A stretch of 64,000 nucleotides of DNA from Rhizobium glycinendophyticum (GTDB lineage: Bacteria; Pseudomonadota; Alphaproteobacteria; Rhizobiales; Rhizobiaceae), in the NCBI RefSeq assembly GCF_006443685.1, contig NZ_VFYP01000001.1, forward strand, positions 992,001 through 1,056,000. Direction: 5' to 3'. The first letter of the stretch is position 1; each line of letters starts with the position of its first letter. Shown one piece after another: positions 1 through 7,985 of the stretch. The position numbers were made by a program, and so were the translations under genes. The notes beneath the pieces are model-generated. The model was not told the origin of the DNA. It saw only the letters and a program-made list of their open reading frames with translations, and did not search any database.

Positions 1-57
1 CGTATCGAGTTTCGCCGCGACGGCGAGGGCTGGGCGAAGGTGCGGATGTACCCGTGA
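1..57 (+). CDS. C-terminal end of an unidentified protein (partial)
   Basis: The first 18 codons of the window stay open in frame 1 and stop at TGA 55-57, giving a tail that ends ...AKVRMYP. The next gene lies on the opposite strand 21 bases away, so the two genes converge. The fragment is too short to assign to any family. It is called only because the codon use matches the neighbours and the reading frame is open to the window edge. Confidence 0.45.
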   Translation, partial: RIEFRRDGEGWAKVRMYP

Positions 58-78
58 GCAAAGACCGGGCAGGAGCTC

Positions 79-1125
79 TTAGCCGCGACCGAGCCGAGAG
101 GGAATCCCGGACGCCAGTGCCTGCACGTAACGGGCCTTCTGGTAGAACCCGTTGAGCGAGATGCGCGGCAAAAGCTGCGGTGCATCAAGCGAGGCTTCGG
201 TGAGGGTGCCGGGGCGCGTGGTGACGGCCAGCCGAAACCCCGCCCATTCCGCATAACCCGCCGTGCGGGGCGTTGCGCTGCGTGCATCCCCGTAGGGATA
301 GGCGAAGGTCACCGGCCGTATACCGGTGATCTCAGCGACATACTCGGCGCTGTCGTTGAGTTCGGCGAGGATCTCCGTGTCCGTCAGCGCCTCCAATGCC
401 CTGTGGCTGACGGTATGGGCGCCGTAGGAGACGAGCGGGTGTTGTGCAAGCGCCCGCAGCTCTTCGCCGTCCATTACGGTTTCTGCCACCAGCGCATGCG
501 GATTGAGGCCGATGGCCTGGGCGGTGGCGTCGAGTAGAGCGACGGCCTTTGCCTCATTGCTGGAAAAGATCGCTTTCGCGACGGCGTCGAATGCCGCCGC
601 CTTCGTTTTGACGGTGCTGCAGTCGACATCGATCCGTTCGGCGGGCAGGCAGAGCGTCAGACGTTTTTGCCGTGCGATCAGCATGGCCGCCGTGTCCCAC
701 CACATGGTGTGGCTGCGCTCCGACAGGCCCTTGCAGACGAAGATGGTGAAGGGCACACCATGCCGCTCGAAGACGGGAAGGGCGTGCTGGGCATTGTTGC
801 GAAATCCGTCGTCAAGCGTGAAGACGGCAAAGGGGGTGGAGGCGGCGGGTTCTTGGAGTGCTGCCGGCACGTCGTCCAGCCGAAGGAAACGATAGCCGTC
901 CCGTTTCAGCCCGACGATCGCGGCGTCGAGGAATTCCGGCGTGATCTCAAGATGACGGTTCGGCTGGAACGGACCCGCTTCGGCAGGGCGAACGTGATGC
1001 AGCGTGAAAATCACGCCGCGTCCCCGCGCCGCCTTGAACAGCCCAAGACGGGAAAGGCAGAAGGAGACCTCCAGCCCGGCGGTGATCACCGCCCGCTTGA
1101 TCCTCTGTTTCAACTGTCCCGCCAT
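79..1125 (-). CDS. Polysaccharide deacetylase family protein (NodB/CE4 fold)
   Basis: A 348-residue protein of the carbohydrate esterase 4 family. These enzymes remove N- or O-acetyl groups from surface polysaccharides using a metal held by one Asp and two His. Visible motifs are TLDDGFRN (motif 1, catalytic base and metal Asp) and GAHTVSHRAL (motif 2, H-x3-H type), followed by FAYPYGD (motif 3). The N-terminal region has no clear cleavable signal peptide. The ATG at 1125 is preferred over the upstream in-frame start at 1173 because GGAG lies just before it and the first 16 residues of the longer form look non-coding. It is probably involved in exopolysaccharide or cell-wall modification; the substrate cannot be read from the sequence. 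Confidence 0.85.
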   Translation of the reverse strand: MAGQLKQRIKRAVITAGLEVSFCLSRLGLFKAARGRGVIFTLHHVRPAEAGPFQPNRHLEITPEFLDAAIVGLKRDGYRFLRLDDVPAALQEPAASTPFAVFTLDDGFRNNAQHALPVFERHGVPFTIFVCKGLSERSHTMWWDTAAMLIARQKRLTLCLPAERIDVDCSTVKTKAAAFDAVAKAIFSSNEAKAVALLDATAQAIGLNPHALVAETVMDGEELRALAQHPLVSYGAHTVSHRALEALTDTEILAELNDSAEYVAEITGIRPVTFAYPYGDARSATPRTAGYAEWAGFRLAVTTRPGTLTEASLDAPQLLPRISLNGFYQKARYVQALASGIPSRLGRG

Positions 1126-1207
1126 CGTCTCCGCCCGCACTCCTTTTCGAGTCGCAGTCAACCTAGCGGCCAAGTCCTTAAGCTTCGTTCAATGGCTTCG
1201 TCTCAAT

Positions 1208-2698
1208 TCAGGACAAGCCGGGACCCCAAGGTGCGGGAGCGAGCCGCAGTGTCCGCTGCGCCAGAATGATGGCGGGAAGCGTCCAGAGGATGGGAGCCAC
1301 GAAAGTGGCTGAAAGAACAAGGTGCAGCCTGTCCGCGTCCGAACTACCGGCAAAGCCGAGACTGTTGGCGGTGAGCCCGGCAAGGGCCGCGCCAATGGCG
1401 TAGCCAGCCGATTGCAGGGTGGGCAACAGGCCGGAGGTTTTGTCCCGTTCGGATGCCGGGCTTGAGGCCATCAGCATCTGGTTGAGATAGGACCAGCTGG
1501 AGCCGAAGGCAGCCCCGACCAGCACTTGGCCAAGGACCAGAAGAGGTAGAATCTGCAAGGCCATCCCAACTGCCACGAGGATCATGCCGGCGCATTGCAG
1601 CACAGGCCCGCCCTGTATCGCCCGCCGCCTCGCCTGCGGCGAAGTGAGGTTGGCGATCAGCACGGCGACCACACTCCAGCTCATCGCCATCACGGCGCCG
1701 AACCCGCCGGCCGCCGTCGGACCATAGCCGAAGACATGCTGCAGTCCGAAGACGATGTAGACGGCGCTGGTCGCCTGCGCCACCGGCATCAGCAGCACGA
1801 CCCAGAGTCCAGTGCCAACGGTCGATCCGAACCCGAACGCGCCCTGCGGCATCAGCCGGTCAGAAGACGTGCGATCACGGACCACGCTCCAGCTCACAAG
1901 CGTTATGCCGACGATGACGGTGAGCGCCGAAATGCGCAGATCGACCGCCGAGCCGGCAGACAACAGCACCAGCATCCCTGCGGCCAGCAGAAGCAGGGGA
2001 GCAAGTGGTATCCGGCTGCCGGTTTCGTAGATCTCCCTCGGCGTCGCCGTCTTGATCGCAAGCACGAGGAAGATCAGCCCGAGCGGGATATTCACCAGGA
2101 AGGCGGCGCGCCAGGACAGGGTCTCGGTGATCCACCCGGCCGCGAAGGGGCCGCCGAAAGAGGCGACCGCCCAGACCATGGCTTCGGCGCCAAAAACCTT
2201 GGGCACCAGCCGCGTCGGATAGAGGGCGGGAATGAGCGCATAGCAGAGGGCAGCGACAATACCTTCGCCAAGCCCCTGCGCCATCCGGCCGAGCAGCACC
2301 TGCGGCATCGCGGTCGCGAGGGCGGCCGCGAGCGTGCCACCGAGAAACAGCAGCGTCGCGACCAACATCACCAGCCTCGACCCGAACCGGCTCTTCAGTG
2401 CTGCGGCACTGGCGCCTGATACGATCGAACCGATCAGGTAGAGCGACACCGACCAGGCGATCAGTTCGCCACCGCCGATCTCGGCAATGGCGCTCGGCAT
2501 CACGGTGGTGACGAGAAAGCCGTTGAAGGCAAAGAGTGCCACCCCCATGCACAGCATCACGGTCGTCGCGGCGTGGCGGGGCGTCAAGAGGTCGAGCCAG
2601 CGGCCCTCGGTTGAGGTGTCCACCGTCTGCGGGCTGGGCGCGGCAGGATCGGCGCCGGCTTGGGCAGCGGCGGGGGAGATGGCGGCGGTCTTGGACAT
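1208..2698 (-). CDS. MFS drug exporter under SoxR control
   Basis: A major facilitator of about 496 residues with the many hydrophobic segments expected of a 12-14 TM efflux pump. After a Pro/Ala-rich cytoplasmic tail of about 35 residues come the first TM (AFNGFLVTTVMPSA) and a loop with LLGRMAQGLGEG, the usual DHA-type motif region. The ATG at 2698 is chosen because an upstream in-frame ATG at 2713 adds only five unlikely residues. It is transcribed divergently from soxR. A SoxR box with the 19-bp MerR-type spacer lies in the MFS promoter itself, so the pump is the likely direct SoxR target, induced by redox-cycling compounds. A SoxR-controlled MFS gene next to soxR is also known in Agrobacterium. 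The substrate is not predictable. Confidence 0.88.
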   Translation of the reverse strand: MSKTAAISPAAAQAGADPAAPSPQTVDTSTEGRWLDLLTPRHAATTVMLCMGVALFAFNGFLVTTVMPSAIAEIGGGELIAWSVSLYLIGSIVSGASAAALKSRFGSRLVMLVATLLFLGGTLAAALATAMPQVLLGRMAQGLGEGIVAALCYALIPALYPTRLVPKVFGAEAMVWAVASFGGPFAAGWITETLSWRAAFLVNIPLGLIFLVLAIKTATPREIYETGSRIPLAPLLLLAAGMLVLLSAGSAVDLRISALTVIVGITLVSWSVVRDRTSSDRLMPQGAFGFGSTVGTGLWVVLLMPVAQATSAVYIVFGLQHVFGYGPTAAGGFGAVMAMSWSVVAVLIANLTSPQARRRAIQGGPVLQCAGMILVAVGMALQILPLLVLGQVLVGAAFGSSWSYLNQMLMASSPASERDKTSGLLPTLQSAGYAIGAALAGLTANSLGFAGSSDADRLHLVLSATFVAPILWTLPAIILAQRTLRLAPAPWGPGLS

Positions 2699-2740
2699 GG
2701 GGCATCCTTGCAATGAGGGTCTTGGTCGGTTCGGGATCGG

Positions 2741-2771
2741 ATGCTACAACCTCAACTTAAGTTGAGGTAAA
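2741..2771 (-). promoter_or_regulatory. SoxR box within the MFS promoter
   Basis: Bases 2750-2767 read CCTCAACTTAAGTTGAGG, a perfect 18-bp palindrome that differs from the enterobacterial soxbox only in its centre. On the minus strand a -35-like TTTACC (2766-2771) and a -10-like TAGCAT (2741-2746) flank it with a 19-bp spacer. That over-long spacing is typical of promoters activated by MerR-family regulators. The better promoter elements face the MFS gene. The box ends nine bases before the soxR start codon, so binding could also autoregulate soxR. Confidence 0.88.
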
Positions 2772-2776
2772 GACCT

Positions 2777-3220
2777 ATGGCGAAAGAAAACTCTCTCCTC
2801 AGTGTCGGGGATGTCGCAAGGCGCAGCGGCCTTGCCGTCTCGGCCATCCATTTCTACGAGCGCAAGGGCCTGATCGCGGCCGACCGCACCGGCGGAAACC
2901 AGCGGCGCTACGGCCGCGATGTGCTGAGGCGCCTTGCCCTGATCCGTGCGGCCCAGGAGGTTGGGCTGCCATTGTCGGAAGTTGCCGACGCGCTTGCGAG
3001 CCTGCCCGCCGGACGCACGCCGACACCCGCCGACTGGCGCCGCATCGCAAGTGGCTGGGCGGAGAGGCTCGACGCGCGCATCCGCGTGCTCCAGCGCCTG
3101 CGCCACGATCTCGACGGCTGCATCGGTTGCGGTTGCCTGTCGACGAAGCGTTGCCAGTTGATCAATCCGGCGGACACGCTGGCGAACGAGGGGACGGGTG
3201 GGGTGGCGCTGCGCAGGTAA
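2777..3220 (+). CDS. soxR: Redox-sensitive transcriptional activator SoxR
   Basis: A 147-residue MerR-family regulator. The N-terminal winged helix is present (SVGDVARRSGLAVSAIHFYE), followed by the dimerisation helix and the [2Fe-2S] cluster motif CIGCGCLSTKRC (C-x2-C-x-C-x5-C) near residues 114-125, which is diagnostic of SoxR. Oxidation of the cluster by superoxide or redox-cycling drugs switches the protein to an activator. Outside enterobacteria it usually controls efflux pumps and oxidoreductases directly, without SoxS. The divergent MFS gene and the box between them fit that scheme. The GAGG at 2764-2767, part of the box, may double as the ribosome binding site. Confidence 0.95.
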   Translation: MAKENSLLSVGDVARRSGLAVSAIHFYERKGLIAADRTGGNQRRYGRDVLRRLALIRAAQEVGLPLSEVADALASLPAGRTPTPADWRRIASGWAERLDARIRVLQRLRHDLDGCIGCGCLSTKRCQLINPADTLANEGTGGVALRR

Positions 3221-3464
3221 GCTTCGGGGAGGATTGCCGGGATAAAGGGAAGCGGCGGGGAGGCGATGTGGCAGAACTCGCCGACAAAATTAACCTCCCG
3301 CTAACCACGATCGCGGCACCTTCTGTGGATCATTGGTTGCATTTGATTCCGATCGGCTGATTGTCGCCCCATTCTTGCCCTAAGCGCAGCATCCGGAACG
3401 GCGCGTCGAGAGAATCATGCAAGCCTGATCCATCATCGAAATCCAGGCGGCAGTTGGAGTTTTC

Positions 3465-4814
3465 ATGAAGAAGTTATTGATCGCGTTTTCGTTTTGCGTG
3501 GCGATCCTGTCTCTCTCGACTTCGGCCCAGGCCGGCAGCGCCCAGCTTCTCCTCGATGCGCGCACCGGTGAAGTGCTTGCCTCCGAAAACCCCGACGCGC
3601 TCAATCACCCGGCATCACTGACCAAGATGATGACCATCTACATGGTTCTCGATGCGATCCATGCCGGCAAGCTCAGCTGGGACAGCCCCGTTCCGTTCTC
3701 GAAATACGCCTCCGCCCGCCCGCCGACCAAGCTGCGCGTTAAAGCCGGTGACTCGATTACCGTCAAGGAAGCCGTGCTTGCGATGATCGTGCTCTCGGCC
3801 AACGATGTTGCAACCGCCGTCGGCGAAAAAATCGGCGGTTCGGAAGAGGGTTTTGCCGCGCTGATGACCCGCAAGGCGCGTTCGCTTGGGATGCTCAACA
3901 CCACCTTCTTCAACGCCTCGGGTCTGCCGCACGACCAGCAGTTCACCACCGCCCGCGACATGTCGACCCTCGGCGTCGCCCTGATCCGCGACTTTCCCAA
4001 GGATTACGAACTCTTCTCCACCAAGAGCTTCGCCTTCCGCGGCCGCACCATCAATGGCCACAATAACCTGATGTATCGCTACAAGGGCATGGACGGCATC
4101 AAGACCGGCTATACCAATGCTTCGGGCTTCAACCTCGTCAGCGCCGTCGAAAGCAAGGGACGCCGCGTGATCGGCGTGGTCATGGGCGGCCGCACGGCCG
4201 CGAGCCGTGACAGGCTGATGGAAAAGCTCATCGACGCCAACATCAAGAAGGCCTCGACGGGAACGCAGCTCGTGGCGAGCCACACGACCGGTGTCCAGAT
4301 GGACCTCGCCCGCCTGGGTGACGACATCCCGGTGCCCGCCTCGCGCCAGTCGGCCATGGCAGCTGTCCAGGGCATGGCCGGCGCAACCGGTGTCGGGACG
4401 AGCGACTTTGCCGCCGCCTATGCCGAGGGTGACCTCGCTCCGGCGGCGCAGCCGCTGACCGCCGCCATCCCGCGCGTCACGCCGCGCGCCAATGTCGGTG
4501 CCGGAGCCTCCGTCGGCGGGCAGGGCGCCCAGCAGGCCTCTGCCGCCTCGACCACCGGCGAGCGCAAGTGGCAGATCCAGATCGCTGCCGCCACCTCCGC
4601 CCAGGCAGCCATGGATCTGCTCTCCGACGCCCGCGACAAGGTCGGCGCGCCGCTCAAGAACCTGGACACCTATACCGAGATGGTCACCCGCAACGGCACC
4701 ACCTTCTACCGCGCCCGTTTCACCGGCTTCGACACCAAGGACGAAGCCCGCACCGTCTGTGACAAGCTGGTCCGCCAGCGCTACGACTGCGTGCTGATGC
4801 CTGCGCGGGGGTGA
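3465..4814 (+). CDS. D-alanyl-D-alanine carboxypeptidase (DacF/PBP5-like) with C-terminal SPOR domain
   Basis: A 449-residue S11 serine peptidase that trims peptidoglycan stem peptides in the periplasm. A signal peptide runs to about residue 24 (STSAQA). The three active-site motifs are present: SLTK (S-x-x-K, near residue 51), SAN (S-x-N, near 108) and KTG (DGIKTGYTNASGF, near 210). An Ala-rich linker follows, then a SPOR domain over about the last 80 residues (from KWQIQIAAAT), which in this family binds denuded septal glycan. The combination suggests a role at the division site. The 244-bp upstream region has no palindrome that I could identify. The gene converges on the toxin-antitoxin pair with no spacer. 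Confidence 0.93.
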   Translation: MKKLLIAFSFCVAILSLSTSAQAGSAQLLLDARTGEVLASENPDALNHPASLTKMMTIYMVLDAIHAGKLSWDSPVPFSKYASARPPTKLRVKAGDSITVKEAVLAMIVLSANDVATAVGEKIGGSEEGFAALMTRKARSLGMLNTTFFNASGLPHDQQFTTARDMSTLGVALIRDFPKDYELFSTKSFAFRGRTINGHNNLMYRYKGMDGIKTGYTNASGFNLVSAVESKGRRVIGVVMGGRTAASRDRLMEKLIDANIKKASTGTQLVASHTTGVQMDLARLGDDIPVPASRQSAMAAVQGMAGATGVGTSDFAAAYAEGDLAPAAQPLTAAIPRVTPRANVGAGASVGGQGAQQASAASTTGERKWQIQIAAATSAQAAMDLLSDARDKVGAPLKNLDTYTEMVTRNGTTFYRARFTGFDTKDEARTVCDKLVRQRYDCVLMPARG

Positions 4815-4833
4815 TCATTCGATCACCTCGCGC
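4803..4833. terminator. Shared hairpin at convergent gene ends
   Basis: GGTGATC (4810-4816), loop ATTC, and GATCACC (4821-4827) form a perfect 7-bp stem. It is extended outward by GCGCG (4803-4807) pairing with CGCGC (4829-4833) around a small internal bulge. The stop codons of the carboxypeptidase (4812-4814) and the toxin (4815-4817) both lie inside the hairpin. There is no T-run, so it is at best a Rho-assisted or bidirectional 3'-end structure. Confidence 0.5.
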
Positions 4834-5168
4834 GCGATCCGGGCGAGGTCGGCGCGAAGTTTTCTCGGCATGTCTCGTCGCACATCCACGAGCCTCAGTA
4901 TGCCGATCGAGCCGCTCGGCAGTTCACGGAAGAAGATGTAATGTCGCTGGTGGCGGGAGACATAGAGCGTGACGTCGCTACGGATCAGGATGCCCACGCG
5001 GTTCGGTAGCGCACGCCAGAGACCGCGAGACGCCGCGAGCAGTTCGAGATGCGCATGCAGTTCCCGGATATAGGTTTCCGCTTGGCGTTGGCCCCAGCGC
5101 TCTCGCATGAAAAGAAATATTTCGTCCTGTTCAGCATCCGCGATCGGGTGGAACAGGTATCCGGTCAT
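4815..5168 (-). CDS. ParE/RelE-family toxin
   Basis: A 117-residue protein of the RelE/ParE superfamily. Recognisable stretches are PIADAEQDEIFLFM at the N-terminus, RVGILIRSDVTLYVSR in the middle strands and a C-terminal LRLVDVRRDM. The ATG at 5168 lies one base past the stop of the upstream antitoxin gene, so the pair is translationally coupled. The longer frame that starts at 5237 is rejected because it overlaps the antitoxin. By family the protein would be a gyrase poison or an mRNA interferase; the sequence alone does not decide which. The gene converges with the carboxypeptidase and shares its terminal hairpin. Confidence 0.82.
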   Translation of the reverse strand: MTGYLFHPIADAEQDEIFLFMRERWGQRQAETYIRELHAHLELLAASRGLWRALPNRVGILIRSDVTLYVSRHQRHYIFFRELPSGSIGILRLVDVRRDMPRKLRADLARIAREVIE

Positions 5169-5169
5169 G

Positions 5170-5421
5170 CTAGCGCGGCGAATTGCGCTGGATGACGTCG
5201 TTCGGTTCGACTGCTCTGAAACTGTCCTCGCCGTCATTTATGGCATCCGCCAGCAAGTCGTGCAGGAACACGGCCGTCGCGTCGTCCGCTTCCATATCCT
5301 GGCGGATCAACTCCCCGACATAATCCTCGGCAGTCTCATAGCCGGTTTCGGCCTGCACCTTGCGGTCCACATGGGCAGCGAGGTCTTTGTCGAGCGTAAT
5401 GTGGAGGCGTCTGTTTGCCAT
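5170..5421 (-). CDS. ParD-like ribbon-helix-helix antitoxin
   Basis: An 83-residue acidic protein beginning ANRRLHITLDKDLAAHVD, a ribbon-helix-helix strand and first helix, followed by ETAEDYVGELIRQ as the second helix. This is the DNA-binding half of ParD/CopG-type antitoxins; the rest would wrap the toxin. GGAG stands five bases before the ATG at 5421. A longer frame from 5478 has no support. It is the first gene of a two-gene minus-strand operon with the ParE-like toxin and is expected to repress its own promoter. Confidence 0.8.
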   Translation of the reverse strand: MANRRLHITLDKDLAAHVDRKVQAETGYETAEDYVGELIRQDMEADDATAVFLHDLLADAINDGEDSFRAVEPNDVIQRNSPR

Positions 5422-5499
5422 GTCTGCTCCAAGCGAAATGGACCGAAAGAGTGTCGCACAGACGCAAAGCCTTGCCAATTGGTCCAGAGACCTTTGCCG

Positions 5500-5934
5500 T
5501 CAGCCTTCGGCCGCGAGCTCCCGCCGACCAAGATCCTCGAACAGCCGCAGCAGATACCCGTCCGGATCCGCCACGACGAATTGCCGGTTGCCGACCTCGT
5601 GGTCATCCCGACGATACCACTTCTCTTCGAGTGGCAGGTAGAGCGCCACGCCCGCTTCGCTGAGACGATACAGGATGTCGACGACATCAGGCACCCGGAT
5701 CTGCAGATTGAGCCCCCGTCCGAAGGGGCGCTCGATCGGTGCATTCTCGAGCGCAAAAGTCCGTCCGATGCCGATCTGGTCGATCATCAACTGCGCCTCG
5801 CCGAGCGTCAGGTAGCTGAAGCCTTCCTCCGGCCGCTCATAGGCGACCTCGAATCCAACAAAATCCAGATAAAAGGCCCGGCTCCTGCGCCAGTCGCTGA
5901 CGCCCAGCTCCGGCACCAGCGCATTGCCGATCAA
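5500..5934 (-). CDS. VOC family protein (glyoxalase/bleomycin resistance fold)
   Basis: About 144 residues with the paired beta-alpha-beta-beta-beta units of the vicinal oxygen chelate fold: a first half around VSDWRRSRAFYLDFVGFEV and a second half ending FVVADPDGYLLRLFEDLG. No ATG fits. The best start is TTG at 5934-5932, whose last bases overlap the TGA of tldD (TTGA), so the two genes are coupled. The exact activity (dioxygenase, glyoxalase or drug-binding protein) cannot be told. The C-terminal Arg/Glu-rich tail is ordinary for the family. Confidence 0.78.
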   Translation of the reverse strand: MIGNALVPELGVSDWRRSRAFYLDFVGFEVAYERPEEGFSYLTLGEAQLMIDQIGIGRTFALENAPIERPFGRGLNLQIRVPDVVDILYRLSEAGVALYLPLEEKWYRRDDHEVGNRQFVVADPDGYLLRLFEDLGRRELAAEG

Positions 5935-7346
5935 GCCTTCGTCCCGCCCACCGTGATCTGGTCCATCCTCAGATGCGGCTGGCCGACGCCGACCGGGACC
6001 CACTGGCCGGCCTTGCCGCAATTGCCGATGCCTGTGTCGAGCTTGGAATCATTGCCGATCATGGTGATGCGCTTCATCGCATCGGGACCGTTGCCGATCA
6101 GCATGGCGCCCTTCACCGGTGCGCCGATCTTGCCGTTTTCGATCAGATAGGCCTCGGTGCAGCCGAAGACGAACTTGCCGGAGGTGATGTCCACCTGGCC
6201 GCCGCCGAAGGAAACGGCATAGATGCCCTTCTTCACCGAGGCTATGATCTCTTCCGGCGTCTTGTCGCCCGAGAGCATGTAGGTGTTGGTCATGCGTGGC
6301 ATGGGCTGGTGGGCGTAACCCTGGCGGCGGCCGTTGCCGGTCGCCTTCATGCCCATCAGACGGGCGTTCTGCCGGTCCTGCATATAGCCGACCAGCTTTC
6401 CGTTCTCGATCAGCACGTTATAGGCCGACGGCGTGCCTTCGTCGTCGATGGTGATCGAGCCGCGCCGGTCATTGATCGTGCCGTCGTCGACGACGGTGAC
6501 GCCGGGCGCGGCAACCATTTCGCCCATCAGGCCGGCAAAGGCCGAGGTTTCCTTGCGGTTGAAGTCGCCTTCCAGCCCATGCCCGACAGCCTCGTGCAGC
6601 ATAACACCCGGCCATCCATTACCGAGCACCACGTCCATCGTGCCCGCCGGCGCTTCCTGTGCTTCGAGGTTGACCAGCGCCTGACGCAGCGCCTCGTCGG
6701 CACCGAGCTGCCAGCTTTCGCTCGTCAGGAAGTCGTTGAATCCCATGCGCCCGCCGGTGCCGAAGGAACCGCTTTCCTGGCGGTCTCCCTGTCCGGTGAC
6801 GACGGAGATGTTGATGCGGGTCATCGGCCGGATGTCGCGCACCCGGTGGCCGTCAGCGCGCAGGATCTCGACCACCTGCCAGCTCGCGCCGACGGTTGCC
6901 GTCACCTGCCGCACTTTCGGGTCCTTGTCGCGCAGATAGGCGTCGATCTCGGACAGAAGCTTCACCTTCTCCTCGAATGTCGGCGAACCGATCGGATTGC
7001 CGTCGCCATAGAGCTTCGAATTCGTTCGCTGCGGGGCCGCCGCATAGGAGCCGGAATGGCCGTGGGTAACCGCACCGACGGCGTCTGCGGCACGGGAAAG
7101 CGCAGCGAGTGAGAGTTCGCCGGCGTGGGCATAGCCGACGGCTTCACCGGCGACGGCCCGGAGCCCAAAGCCCTGGTCGGTATTGAACGAGCCGCCCTTC
7201 AGGCGTCCGTTGTCAAAGGTCAGCGATTCCGCCTGGGCATGCTCGACGAACAGCTCTCCGTCATCGGCACCCTTAAGCGCATCGGCGACGCGCTGGGTCA
7301 GCGTGGCGTCGTCGCAGTCGAAGAGGGAGAGAAGGTCCTGGGTCAT
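5931..7346 (-). CDS. tldD: Metalloprotease TldD
   Basis: A 471-residue protein of the PmbA/TldD family. TldD pairs with TldE in a heterodimeric metallopeptidase that digests unfolded peptides, matures microcin B17 and degrades CcdA antitoxin. The metal site is visible as MLHEAVGHGLEGDF (HExxxH) near residue 255. The C-terminal Cys and Gly-rich segments (FGCTEAYLIENGKI) also fit. AAGGAG lies seven bases before the ATG at 7346, which decides the start against the upstream ATG at 7430. Neighbouring ialB and cox genes are its usual partners in rhizobia. Confidence 0.95.
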   Translation of the reverse strand: MTQDLLSLFDCDDATLTQRVADALKGADDGELFVEHAQAESLTFDNGRLKGGSFNTDQGFGLRAVAGEAVGYAHAGELSLAALSRAADAVGAVTHGHSGSYAAAPQRTNSKLYGDGNPIGSPTFEEKVKLLSEIDAYLRDKDPKVRQVTATVGASWQVVEILRADGHRVRDIRPMTRINISVVTGQGDRQESGSFGTGGRMGFNDFLTSESWQLGADEALRQALVNLEAQEAPAGTMDVVLGNGWPGVMLHEAVGHGLEGDFNRKETSAFAGLMGEMVAAPGVTVVDDGTINDRRGSITIDDEGTPSAYNVLIENGKLVGYMQDRQNARLMGMKATGNGRRQGYAHQPMPRMTNTYMLSGDKTPEEIIASVKKGIYAVSFGGGQVDITSGKFVFGCTEAYLIENGKIGAPVKGAMLIGNGPDAMKRITMIGNDSKLDTGIGNCGKAGQWVPVGVGQPHLRMDQITVGGTKA

Positions 7347-7394
7347 GCGGGTCTCCTTGGAACGTGCCTCTGCATGTAGGGGGACAACGAGAAA

Positions 7395-7419
7395 GGGGCA
7401 AGTCCATTGGACTTGCCCC
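7395..7419 (-). terminator. Intrinsic terminator downstream of ialB
   Basis: GGGGCAAGTCC (7395-7405) and GGACTTGCCCC (7409-7419) form an 11-bp perfect stem around a 3-base loop. Read on the minus strand it is followed by a short T-rich stretch. It lies between ialB and tldD, both on the minus strand, and would end ialB transcription. Confidence 0.7.
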
Positions 7420-7451
7420 AAAACGATCATTGGGTCACGATAAGGCGAAGC

Positions 7452-7985
7452 TTACGGCAGGGTGTCGTAACCTTCGCCGAAGCCGGCGAGCTCGATCGGA
7501 ATGCCGACGCGGTCCTGGTCGGCAGATTCGCGGAGCGCAAAGACGGCAGCCTTGCCGGCGCGCAGGATCTTCATTAGTTCCTCGTCGATCTCGACCTCTA
7601 CATAACAGCCCTCGGAGAAACAGCGGGTGAAATAGGCGCGGCCGATATTGTTCCCGTCGACGAAAAGCTCCATCCCGTCCTTAAGGAGTACGCCGAGCGG
7701 CGCCAGAATGCGCAGGATCCGCGCCTTGCGGTCGGCGGTCTTCAGCACGACGACCGACAGACCCACTTCCGGTCGGTCTTCCGCAATCACGTTCTGCATC
7801 AGCGCACACTGTTCGGCCGTGGCACCCGCCGGCTTGTCGCAGATCACCGACCATGCGCCATGATTGGACCGGACGGAACCCGGCTGCTGCTGCTGGGTTT
7901 GCTGGCTCTGCGCCGGACCGGCCAGCGCACCGATCAGTACCGCAGATGCGGCAAGGCCGGACCAGACACGTCTAGAAAGCCCCAT
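7452..7985 (-). CDS. Invasion-associated locus B (IalB) family protein
   Basis: A 177-residue exported protein. The signal peptide is MGLSRRVWSGLAASAVLIGA and onward to about residue 26, then a Gln-rich stretch and the IalB domain (SNHGAWSVICDK, then CALMQNVI, then ARILRILAPLGVLL). The paired Cys residues (ICDK/QCAL and RCFSEGC) probably form disulfides. IalB homologues influence envelope integrity and erythrocyte invasion in Bartonella and are common in free-living rhizobia, where the role is uncertain. AGAGG five bases before the ATG at 7985 supports this start; an in-frame ATG at 8009 is an alternative. Confidence 0.85.
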   Translation of the reverse strand: MGLSRRVWSGLAASAVLIGALAGPAQSQQTQQQQPGSVRSNHGAWSVICDKPAGATAEQCALMQNVIAEDRPEVGLSVVVLKTADRKARILRILAPLGVLLKDGMELFVDGNNIGRAYFTRCFSEGCYVEVEIDEELMKILRAGKAAVFALRESADQDRVGIPIELAGFGEGYDTLP

